Positions 11,601 to 20,115 of a DNA stretch of 64,000 nt are shown here, piece by piece. A program made the position numbers and the translations under genes. The notes beneath the pieces were generated by a model. The model was not told where the DNA came from. It ran no database searches and was given only the letters and a program-made list of their open reading frames with translations. The first letter of the stretch is position 1. Each line of letters opens with the position of its first letter. The stretch is from positions 56,583,501-56,647,500 of the forward strand of contig NC_064820.1 of NCBI RefSeq assembly GCF_024166365.1, read 5' to 3'. Source of the stretch: Elephas maximus indicus. Taxonomy: Eukaryota; Chordata; Mammalia; Proboscidea; Elephantidae.

Positions 11601-11602
11601 CA

Positions 11603-11770
11603 TTGGAGGGAAGAGAGAAAGGGAGACAGGAAAAGAAGGGAGGGAGTAGGGGGATGGGGAGAGAGTAAGAGCAGAGTCTGGGAAGAGGGAGGGAAAGAGA
11701 AGAGGGGTGGGAGGACGGGAGGAAAAGAGGGAGAAAAGGAGAGAGAGGGGGAACGAATATGGAAAGATTA
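11603..11770 (+). repeat. Polypurine (GA-rich) tract
   Basis: More than 160 bases composed almost wholly of A and G on the + strand, made of GGGAGG/GAGAGA/AAGAAGGG units. Such asymmetric purine tracts can form triplex (H-DNA) structures under supercoiling. It lies about 2.1 kb upstream of the FST start codon. The proline/serine/leucine-rich minus-strand frames here are by-products of composition. Confidence 0.8.
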
Positions 11771-12061
11771 AGAAGGATGTGGAGCCCCCAGAGCCGTCTG
11801 AAGTGAGCAAAAACCCAACCTCCCCGGGGCCGCCGGCGCCCCTCCCCTCCCGTCCTCACGACGGTAATTATAAAGCGAAAAGCAGCGGCGAGGTCACCCG
11901 TTTTTACCAGCCTGCTGCACTCAATGCGCGCGGTGCAGGTGCGGCGGCCGCGGGGTTTTGTGATTCATGCCCACTTTCAAAGGGGGGTTTGGGCCCGTCT
12001 GAGAGGCACCCAAACAACTGTCTTCTAATATTAGCACGGCTGTATTTCGGGATCTATTATA

Positions 12062-12108
12062 GTCTGTCCAGACAGATCCCATTGTAATGGGATCTTTTAT
12101 TAAAAGAT
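12062..12108. promoter_or_regulatory. Three consecutive dyads upstream of FST
   Basis: Within 47 bases: GTCTG-tc-CAGAC (12062-12073), GATCCCATT-gt-AATGGGATC (12075-12094) and ATCTTTTA-t-TAAAAGAT (12092-12108). The first is an inverted pair of GTCT/AGAC cores, the binding core of SMAD3/SMAD4. The third contains a TTTAT core of the type bound by posterior HOX/CDX factors. The arm lengths are seen directly. Binding is inference. Confidence 0.5.
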
Positions 12109-12172
12109 TAGCACTATCTCCTGCAGTTGGTGGAAAAAAATCTGTTATCACTGAGTTATTTGCAGTTGTGGA

Positions 12173-12212
12173 GGGGATGGGGGGGTTGGTGGAAGACGGT
12201 GGGGGGGGCGGG
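12173..12212 (+). promoter_or_regulatory. Potential G-quadruplex
   Basis: Four G-runs in 40 bases: 12173-12176, 12179-12185, 12201-12208 and 12210-12212. This satisfies the usual four-run pattern, though one loop is about 15 bases long. It lies about 65 bases downstream of the dyad cluster. Confidence 0.4.
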
Positions 12213-13243
12213 AGTGCGAGAGGAAGACTGAGAAGGGGCTGGCAGAGGAGTTGAGGGGGGCGAAGAGGGGCGGATTTCAAATCCGTAGAACGAATCCCAG
12301 TGACCTGCAAATATCCAAGAATTTTGTCTGCATACTTCCCTGTCTGTTGTCCTTCGAGCTTCAGAAAAGAATAGAAATTAAAAAGGCAGCTTTGGAATAA
12401 ACAATATAGCATTTTCCGTGAAGTAATCGTTTTATATAAAAGGAAATATCGCCTCCTCAGTCTCATTCAGCGATGCCAAAAATGTTATAAATGAGAGACC
12501 CGCCAACTTTCAGCGAAGAATGCCAGGCACTGTGCTTAATAAACTGAGGCTACAGAAGTTCATTATCGATGTTGCAATCTTTTTTATTCCACAAACCGAG
12601 AGAGGGAGAGGGAGAGAGAAAGAGGGAGGGAAAGGGAGAGAACCAGCGGGGAGACGAGGAGGCGACTGGGAGAGACAGAGGAACGAGACACACAAGACAG
12701 AAACCGGGGAGCCTCGGAGCTGGGGGGGGGGGCAGACCGCCTACGTCGGCGCCCCGGCTCCGGGCTCCGACTCCAGACGCAGCCAAGTGAAAGGGAAGAA
12801 AAGAAAGGGAGAAGGCGCGACTGTGACGGGGGGGAGGGAGGAGGCTGGGCCCGAGGTGTTAAACATTTTTGTTTGCTTCTGACTCGTCCAGAAGGGCCGC
12901 GTCTCGGATGCGCTTAGCCAGTGTGGAAGGTGCCGGGGCCAGGGTTATAGGCAGCAGCTCTGGGCTGGGGGCGGCAGCAAAGTAAGGGTCGCACAGACCC
13001 AGACACAAAACCTCGCGGGTTCCGCGCCCAGGCTGCGGGAGCCGAAAACCGCAGAGTTCCCCAGCGGAGCCACCAGGCCCGCGCGGTCCGCCCCAAGCCG
13101 AAACAGGCTATTTCGGCAGCCCGGGGCTCTTTGGGCGTTTGCAAAGTCTGTCTGGAGCGGAGGAGCGGCGGTGCGGAGACAACTCCCGGGCTCCCCTGCT
13201 CTGCCCGCCGCCGCCGCCTCCAGCGCCCCCACCGCGCCCTCCC

Positions 13244-13308
13244 TCGCACACACACACACACACACACACACTCTCTCGCGCGCGCGCACACGCACACACA
13301 CACACACT
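13244..13308. repeat. (CA)n-(CG)n-(CA)n microsatellite
   Basis: A run of CA repeats, then CTCTCT, then CGCGCGCG, then CACGCACACACA. Alternating purine-pyrimidine DNA of this kind readily adopts Z-form. It lies about 540 bases upstream of the FST start codon, inside the CpG island. Confidence 0.9.
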
Positions 13309-13652
13309 AGCCACCCCGGGCGCGCCGGCGCTGCCTGCGAGCGGCGGCGTGCAGGACTTGAAGTGGGTGTTCTTCCCCACTCCCCACCCCCGAAGCGTTG
13401 CCTTCCCCCTCCCTCCCGCTCCTACGCAAATAAGAACTCGGCGATTCCCTTCCTGCCGCTTTGATTTCGGGCACCTCCAGCAGATAATTGGGAAGGGTTT
13501 CCAGAAGGTGGGAAATGTCACCTGATTCACACTGAACTTTTAAAAGCTCCCCACCCCCAAGGAGCCGCGCACACCCTTGCTTGCGGCCGCCCTCCCACAG
13601 CCCCACACACTGGGAGACCGCCCACCGCAAACCGCGGAGACCCCCGTCTAGA

Positions 13653-13686
13653 TTTAAAGCGCGGCTGCGCCCGGCTTCTGACGTCC
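13653..13686 (+). promoter_or_regulatory. FST: Candidate FST core promoter (TTTAAA) and CRE-like site
   Basis: TTTAAA at 13653-13658 is the only TATA-like word close to exon 1 in otherwise G+C-rich DNA. It predicts transcription starting near 13680-13690, a 5'UTR of about 160 bases with no upstream ATG. TGACGTCC at 13679-13686 differs by one base from the palindromic cAMP response element, and follistatin is known to respond to cAMP signalling. The start site itself is inference. Confidence 0.45.
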
Positions 13687-13845
13687 ATTGAATCGCGCGG
13701 GCGGCCGGCGGCGAGCGCGGGGCTGCGCCGGGATCGCTGCGCTCTCCGCCGCTCGCCTCTGCGACGCGCGCCGCTTGCCGGAGCCACCAGTCGCTGCGCC
13801 CGCTGCCCGCGCCGCTGCGCTCCTTGCCCAGCGCCTGCCCCTAGG

Positions 13846-13930
13846 ATGGTCCGGCCGAGGCACCAGCCCGGCGGGCTTTGCCTCCTGCTGCTGCTGCTCT
13901 GCCAGTTCATGGAGGACCGCAGCGCCCAGG
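13846..13930 (+). CDS. FST: FST coding exon 1 (signal peptide)
   Basis: 85 coding bases for residues 1-28 and the first base of codon 29, ending CCAGG before donor GTAAGC. It encodes a run of six leucines (13-18) typical of a signal peptide. Cleavage is expected before G30. Confidence 0.97.
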
Positions 13931-16900
13931 GTAAGCGAGGGGGATGCTTTGGGGAGGCTCGACTGCGGACACGGGTTTGGACTTTACTGTCGTCTCCACT
14001 TGGTCTCTTGTTGCATCGCTGCTCCTGGAAGATGTTGGACCAACTTAAGGACTCCGGGATGGAGAGGAGTGGGAAATCAGAAGGCAGTGACACTTTAGGA
14101 CGGGAAGAGTTTGGAGCTCGGTTATCCTTAAAAAGGAAAGGGAGTGAGCTGGAGGCTCTCTCAGTAGTTAGGGTTAGATACTTCAAGTTCTGCCATAATG
14201 AGTTGGGATGTTATCTCCCCTTTTTGGCTCTGAAGGAGGAGACAAGCATCAGTAGCCTGGAGATTTCAGTCGACCCCTTTGCAACCTTAACATTTCTCCC
14301 TCCCGCATCTTTTGGATACTTTAAAAAATGACCGGAGGGGGGGCAGATACTGAATTTTCTTCGGTGGCTGGGCGACGTGGTTTCAGAAACTTTGCCCAAA
14401 CTTGGAAATGTGGGTGCTGAAATTTTTAGAGGGAAGTAGCTTTCTGCCTAGTGGATGCTTCTTCCAGCCCCCTCCCCCACACACACCCCGCAAAAAAAAA
14501 AAAAAAAAGTCTCAAATTATTAACCCAGAGTGTTTTTAAGAGTAGTTTTACAGTTTTTTTTCCCCCTTTGCCTCATCCCTATAACTTAACTTTCTGTAGA
14601 ACAGTGAGGAGCCCACAAATGACTCCAGTTCTGAGATGGATTAAGAGCACATTTCTAAAGTGTGTCTTTTCAAATTCGATTTTTTATTTCAATTAGTCTT
14701 TGGGCAGAATTTTTAAAATTAGAAATCGTAATAGCAGCTTGAGGTCCAGTTGTTGGAAAAGTCACATTGGTGATTCATGAGAGCTTTTCCTGACCAAAAT
14801 CCGAACATTAACCAGGGAGGGGGCGGGAGAAGGGAGAGAAATTGCTTGCAAAGATTTCTTTGTAGGTATGAGCTAGGTATATGTAGCTGTGAAATTGTGG
14901 GAAGCGTCCCTCCTTTTCTTGTCTCCTCTACTTTCTAGGAGACAGAACGTGTAACTTTACCTGCTTTCGCGTTAACGTTTTAAGTATGTTGTGAACCGGC
15001 CGCCTGGGCGCCTGGGCACTGCCTCTCGCCATCTGCACCGCTCCACGTTGGTTGCCCGCCTTGCGCAGCGCGCTGCTTTGGTGCGGGGGACGTGGGCGTC
15101 CAGGGACTCAGCCCTCCGAGATTTCGAAAGATTGTGGTGGCCGCGGTGTCCTCCCGGGCTGGCCGATTGCAAAACGGGCCGTCGGGCAGACTGCGCCTGA
15201 AGGCCTCTGGGGCAGCTCCCAACCGGGCCCTGTCGGTCGCTTTTTTGCTTTCATTTTTCACAAGTGCCTTTTGCTTAATCCGCTGTAGCGTGTGTCTGTC
15301 TCTCTCTCTCCCTCAAGTTCTCCTACTTTCTTAACCCCTGTCACAAATAATACCCATACCGCCTACGTGAAACCAACATGTAAAAACATCCGTCGCATCC
15401 TGTTTTTGTCAGATTCTTTAATCTGCTCTTCGAGTTGCTGCAGGTTATGAAATGGGACAAATAAAAGTAAACAGTCTAGTAAAAGTCAATGCAAGCTGCA
15501 CGTGTTGTGTCTGGGTCACTGGTAACTGACATTGATATGGCTGGGGCGCTCTGCCTTCTCACCCTCGCCCTCCCTCCCCCTCGCCCACCTCCCAACTCTC
15601 CCTTCTGAGCGTTCTCCACCCTCTCTTTCCCCACCACCACCCCCTTCGATTTATTTTCTGCTTTTCAATTTATTTTCTGCTTTTCTCCATAGGCTGTCTC
15701 ATCCCCTCCTCCACGCTCACCCCTCCCCATTCCGCTCTGTCTCCTTCCCTCCTGCGCTTGCCGCCTCCCTCCCCCTACCCCGCCGAGCACTCACCCACCT
15801 CCCCACCCCGGTCTCTTTGCAGCTGGGAATTGCTGGCTCCGCCAGGCTAAGAACGGTCGCTGCCAAGTCCTGTACAAGACTGAACTGAGCAAGGAGGAGT
15901 GCTGCAGCACCGGGCGCTTGAGCACCTCGTGGACCGAGGAGGATGTGAATGACAACACACTCTTCAAGTGGATGATTTTCAATGGGGGCGCCCCCAACTG
16001 CATCCCCTGTAAAGGTAGGGCTCTTCCTCCCCAACTTGAGGCCTTCAGTAGATGGTGTGTTGCCCTCAGCTTCTTCACTGCCTCGCTGGGAGTTGGGACT
16101 GGGAAAGCTTTGTTTATGGGTTCCCGCTTCCTTCCCCCAGCCCTGGTAAGCCATTGGGGTAGAATCTGGCCTGTTAGAGGCTGCAGGCAGGCAAAATAGG
16201 GTCGATGGAGGTTCCTGGACTTCTGTGCCAAGTGTGGTGGTAAAGGCAACCAACCCTGCTCTTTGAGAGATGTGAGTATCCAGACTCAGCCCACTGTTTC
16301 CACCTCTTCAGTCCGGTCCCTGGCTCCTAGGAGAGAGCCTGGGCTCCCCTTGCAAACTCATGTCTGCAGATTGCGCAAGACACCCAAGCTCTCCTGGCTG
16401 ACCTGCAGACTGCCTGGCCCTGGTTCTAATCCATCCCTCTTTCCAACTCGTAGAAACGTGTGAAAACGTGGACTGTGGACCCGGGAAAAAATGCCGAATG
16501 AACAAGAAGAACAAACCTCGCTGCGTCTGTGCTCCTGATTGTTCCAACATCACCTGGAAGGGCCCCGTCTGTGGGCTGGACGGCAAAACCTACCGCAATG
16601 AATGTGCGCTCCTCAAGGCCAGATGTAAAGAGCAGCCAGAACTGGAAGTCCAGTACCAGGGCAAATGTAAAAGTAAGTCCTCAGCTGCTTGAGCAACTTC
16701 CCTCCCCACCCCCACCCCCCAACTTTCTACCTGAAGTAGACCCCCTGGAGTCCCTGGGAGGGATGGGATAGTCCATAGTAAGAGTCTAATCATAGTCATC
16801 ATCATAATAATACAAAAAAAACCTCAGTGATACCAAATAAAGGAAACTTTTTCAAATGTCTAAAGACTCTATAAGAACTGTGAAGGGCCAAACCTAGACT

Positions 16901-19010
16901 AGTATGTTTGGAAGCCACAGGGCTCCCAAAGTAACTTTTCAAAGCTGAATTGTTTCAGTTTCATGATTTCCTTATAATATCAAATGTTCACTCCTTAAGG
17001 ACCAGACGATGTCTATGAATGTGTATTTCTGTCTTTGTTTCAGAGACCTGTCGGGATGTTTACTGTCCAGGCAGCTCCACATGTGTGGTAGACCAGACCA
17101 ATAATGCCTACTGTGTGACATGTAATCGGATTTGCCCAGAGCCCACCTCCTCTGAACAGTATCTCTGTGGGAATGACGGAGTGACCTACTCCAGCGCCTG
17201 TCACCTGAGAAAGGCTACCTGCCTGCTGGGCAGATCCATTGGATTAGCCTACGAGGGAAAGTGTATCAGTAGGTATTCTGGATTGAGGAAGGAAAAGAGA
17301 AAAAAGAGAGAAGCCAGACAACTAGTTCTTGTGTTAGAGCTGTGGGGCTAGCCAACCAATAAAAGCCAAATTTGTCTCCTCAAACATGTAATTTTAGAGG
17401 GATAAGTTACTCTCCAGTTTGACTAAACTGTCTTGACCATACCATTCCTCATGGAAATCATTGTCTTCCAGAAGCTTTGGCATATATATATATTCAAATG
17501 CCAGCAAGAAGCAGAAAGCCATTTTTCATCTTAAAAAAAAAACTTAGAATTCACTCAGTTTTACAAGTTTTTTTCTTTAAGGGCTTGCTAGACTTGCTAG
17601 AAGAGAGAAATAATTACTTCACAGTTCCTAGAATCTGTTATCAGATTCCAATGATTGATGAAATTCTTTCTTTTTAAAATCCCACTTGTGAGAAATAATC
17701 GGATACATATTTAACTCAAAGATATTACGAAATCCTGATCCAAAAATTACTGTTTCCATGATCTAATATAGTTTGTAAGAAACTGCAGTTTTGTGGTGTG
17801 TGTGTCTCTGAATTTGAGTTTCAGCTTCATTATCAAGCATTTTTGCCTAATGTCTCCTTTACCACCATTTGTGAGGAATAAGATATATGTATTGAGAGAA
17901 GACTAGAGAAAGGTAGAAAAGGAATGAAGGGGAAATCAGTTTACTCATCACAGATGTATTATATCCTAGAAGCAAAGTCCTGTGAAGATATCCAGTGCAC
18001 TGGTGGAAAAAAATGTTTATGGGATTTCAAGGTTGGCAGAGGCCGGTGTTCCCTCTGTGATGAGCTGTGCCCTGAGAGTAAGTCTGACGAGCCTGTCTGT
18101 GCCAGTGACAATGCCACTTATGCCAGCGAGTGTGCCATGAAGGAAGCTGCCTGCTCCTCAGGTGTGCTGCTGGAAGTAAAGCACTCCGGATCTTGCAACT
18201 GTAAGTGCGATTTTTAACCTTGCTGCAATTTAAAGCTTTCCCAGGCAAGCCCTTGGGAATGGAGACTTAAAAAGCACGCAGACCTCCCACGTAAGCCCAT
18301 TTCTGTTTCAGTTAGGTAGCTGCTCAATTTCACCAGCAATTCAGTGATCCACAGAAAAATTCCCTGGAATGTTTCCTGGCTTTTAGGACTAGCTGAGTGA
18401 TCAGCAACGGGATTGCCGCTGAAACCTATTTCCAGTCATTTGCCCTAATTCTTTTGCTTTAGTACTGTGCTTTGCTGTTTGCTTGATTAACACTTGAATC
18501 TAAACTAACTGCTTCAAAAATTTGGTTTTCCTTTTCCGCCTAAGGCAGCTGTATATTATCACACACGGGCTGCTGCTGTTTGCAGTTGCCTCTACTAACT
18601 CTGAATTAAGGACCCAAAGCAGTTATACCTAGAACACAAGAGCGCTTTTTATCTGATTTCAGGAATCTTCCCGTAAAACCTGAGCCATTGATTCTTCAGA
18701 ACTTTCTGCAGTTTTTGACTTCATAAATTGTTTTAAAAAAAAAAAATTTTTTTTAACTTATTACATAACAGCAGATGCCAAAAAATAAAGCATCTCACTG
18801 CAAGTCACATAAAAATGCAACGCTGTAATATGGCTGTATCAGAGGGCTTTGAAAACATACACTGAGCTGCTTCTGCGCTGTTGTTGTCCATATTTAAACA
18901 ACAGCTCCCCTGTATTCCCCCATCTAGCCATTTCGGAAGATACCGAGGAAGAGGAGGAAGATGAAGACCAGGACTACAGCTTCCCTATATCTTCCATTCT
19001 AGAGTGGTAA
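13846..19010 (+). CDS. FST: Follistatin precursor (FST344), six coding exons
   Basis: Join 13846-13930, 15823-16014, 16454-16672, 17044-17268, 17970-18200 and 18928-19010: 1035 bases, 344 residues plus TAA. All introns are GT-AG and phase 1. Follistatin is a secreted glycoprotein that wraps activins, myostatin and some BMPs and blocks receptor binding. Residues 1-29 form a leucine-rich signal peptide, 30-94 the cysteine-rich N-terminal domain, and about 95-164, 168-239 and 245-316 the three follistatin domains (EGF-like plus Kazal-like). Residues 318-344 form an acidic tail. A basic heparin-binding cluster ([12 protein letters not shown], 104-115) lies in domain 1. N-glycosylation sequons are at N124 and N288. 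The ATG has A at -3 and G at +4 and is the first ATG after the predicted start site. From memory it matches the human protein with only a few conservative changes. All exon boundaries keep frame and the gene looks intact. Confidence 0.98.
14990..15240. promoter_or_regulatory. FST: Second CpG-rich patch in intron 1
   Basis: A 250-base block with dense CG dinucleotides, such as GGCCGCCTGGGCGCC and GTGGCCGCGGTGTCC, separated from the promoter island by about 1 kb of A+T-rich intron. It could be an intragenic regulatory element or alternative promoter. No start site is evident. Confidence 0.5.
15467..15479 (+). promoter_or_regulatory. FST: Forkhead + SMAD composite site in FST intron 1
   Basis: GTAAACA (15467-15473) is a perfect forkhead core. 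It is followed immediately by GTCTAG (15474-15479), which carries the SMAD core GTCT. In rodents an activin-responsive enhancer in Fst intron 1 is bound by SMAD3 and FOXL2. I recall this from the literature and have not aligned it. Position and motif order fit that element. Confidence 0.6.
15823..16014 (+). CDS. FST: FST coding exon 2 (N-terminal domain)
   Basis: 192 bases finishing codon 29 and encoding residues 30-92, starting [13 protein letters not shown]. Contains the [14 protein letters not shown] segment of the activin-binding N-terminal domain and ends at the CIPCK motif. Donor GTAGGG. Confidence 0.97.
16454..16672 (+). CDS. FST: FST coding exon 3 (follistatin domain 1)
   Basis: 219 bases for residues 93-165. 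Contains the basic heparin-binding cluster, the CSNITW glycosylation sequon (N124) and Kazal cysteines in [12 protein letters not shown]. Acceptor CTCGTAG, donor GTAAGT. Confidence 0.97.
17044..17268 (+). CDS. FST: FST coding exon 4 (follistatin domain 2)
   Basis: 225 bases for residues 166-240, with the Kazal signature [19 protein letters not shown]. Acceptor TTTGTTTCAG. The donor is A|GTAGGT. An AG|GTATTC alternative lies 4 bases downstream, but only the first keeps frame with exon 5. Confidence 0.97.
17970..18200 (+). CDS. FST: FST coding exon 5 (follistatin domain 3)
   Basis: 231 bases for residues 241-317, with [12 protein letters not shown] carrying the N288 sequon. The acceptor ATATCCTAG has a weak pyrimidine tract. 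The exon ends with Asn317 and one base T of the next codon, then donor GTAAGT. Read-through into intron 5 would add only five residues (CKCDF) before TAA at 18216-18218. Confidence 0.97.
18928..19010 (+). CDS. FST: FST coding exon 6 (acidic C-terminal tail)
   Basis: 83 coding bases finishing Ser318 and encoding 319-344 and TAA. The tail holds a run of Glu/Asp ([10 protein letters not shown]) that in the 344 form weakens heparan-sulphate binding. Acceptor CCATCTAG. Confidence 0.97.
18980..19004 (+). promoter_or_regulatory. FST: Alternative 3' splice site producing the 317-residue isoform
   Basis: Inside exon 6 the coding sequence TTCCCTATATCTTCCATTCT|AG is itself a good pyrimidine-rich acceptor (AG at 19001-19002). 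Joining exon 5's last base T to the following AG (19003-19004) makes TAG directly after Asn317. That is exactly the length of the known FST317 precursor. That the known isoform uses this site is inference. Confidence 0.65.
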
Positions 19011-20115
19011 ACCCTCTACCAGTGTTCAGTGTTGATATAGCCTTTGGGCAAAAAACAAACAAACAAAAACTAAGAAAAAAATATATTGTCCATACTGTAC
19101 ATAAGTGTATGCTTATTTATTTGGGGGGAAATCTATACATAAAGGACCTTGGTCCTAAAGCTCTCTCCCAGGCCACCTTGTTACTCATTGGACACGGAGA
19201 GACAGTCATTGTGAGGTCTACTGGATGAGGCCTATAGTTGAGACTTGTAGACATTTATTTATACTGTGTCATGTTTTATAATTTATACATAAAATGTCTG
19301 GTTGACTGTACACCTTGTTTTTGAAGAAATTTATTCGTGAAAGGAAGAGCAGTTATTTATTGTGAGGTCTCTTGCTTGTAAAGTAAAAGCTTTTTTTTTT
19401 TTCCTTGTAAACCATTTAAATCCATTCCTTACTATTCACTCACTCATCTGTCTCCCCTTATTTCACTGTTTTAGACTTTTCCACTTTAACAAACTTGCAT
19501 GTCAGTTTCTGTCATGTTTATTTATTGGATTCTCTGCTGCCTGTTCTGTACATACATGGTTACATGATCCCTCGGGTTTTGTTTACAAGGAATCTTGACT
19601 GACCAAAAGGCATTATAACTGACTCAAATACAAGGTACAGTAGATGCGTCTTTGGGAAAACTCCTAGTTCAGTTCTCATGTTATGATGAAGATATTTGTG
19701 AGAGAGAAGGGGTGATGGCAATGTTAGAATTCTAATAATGTACCTTTAAGATGTTACAGATCCAAAGAAATGGAGTGATATGGGGTGTCTTGAGACTGAA
19801 GAAAGGAAACGCTACACATTCAACCTTTTGCTAGGTGTGTTTCCTTTAAGCTAGCTGCTGTACCTTTTAAATTAGTTCTTTTTCAGTGTGTCACTAAAAG
19901 TTATAAAAAATATCAAAGCTTTATCAGTTCAAGTTTCTTGCTTTTCATAATACTTTTTTCTGATGCAATTTTATATTTTCAAACATGGCAAGTTAAATAT
20001 AAATTCATTTAAATATATAGTTTTGTACTTTTCTACCATGTAAATGTGCAATGTATATAAAAGTTATAATGTGTATTTGTAAATAAATGATGAGTGAAAA
20101 AATAAAAAAAATTTT
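19011..20115 (+). other. FST: FST 3'UTR with A+U-rich elements
   Basis: About 1.1 kb from the stop to the A-rich end. Four matches to the destabilising nonamer UUAUUUA(U/A)(U/A) occur at 19113-19121, 19255-19263, 19353-19361 and 19518-19526. These suggest a short-lived mRNA regulated by AU-binding proteins. Open frames here are chance. Confidence 0.8.
20082..20106 (+). terminator. FST: FST polyadenylation signals
   Basis: AATAAA at 20082-20087 and again at 20101-20106, followed by an A/T-rich stretch. They are the first clustered canonical signals in this part of the 3'UTR and are the likely main 3' end. Confidence 0.7.

Larger units (their letters stand above)
12690..13990 (+). promoter_or_regulatory. 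FST: CpG island over the FST promoter and exon 1
   Basis: Base composition turns strongly G+C-rich with dense CG dinucleotides, highest over about 13000-13350 and 13560-13860, while flanks are A+T-rich. Human FST also starts in a CpG island. The long open frames on both strands here are composition artefacts. Confidence 0.85.
13931..15822 (+). other. FST: FST intron 1
   Basis: 1892 bases, the longest intron. Donor GTAAGC, acceptor CTCTTTGCAG behind a long C/T-rich stretch (15540-15820). Contains a second CG-rich patch (about 14990-15240) and the forkhead/SMAD composite at 15467-15479. No transposon is recognisable. Confidence 0.9.

Noticed and set aside
11587..12882. Ser/Pro/Leu-rich or Glu/Arg/Gly-rich open frames near 11.6-12.9 kb
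   Set aside because: Direct products of the polypurine tracts. No start context, no splice partners.
12914..14186. Long minus-strand open frames (up to 219 residues) and plus-strand frames across the FST CpG island
   Set aside because: They are rich in Arg, Ala, Pro or Cys-Val repeats, mirror the G+C and CA-repeat composition, and overlap FST exon 1. No domain is seen.
15717..16253. Minus-strand open frame of 178 residues
   Set aside because: Antisense to FST exon 2 and its pyrimidine-rich acceptor. No motif.
17269..17351. Exon 4 extended into intron 4 by the downstream AG|GTATTC donor
   Set aside because: It breaks the frame with exon 5 and departs from the conserved phase-1 pattern.
18201..18218. 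Intron 5 read-through as the source of the short follistatin isoform
   Set aside because: It would add five residues before a stop, whereas the in-exon acceptor gives exactly 317 residues.
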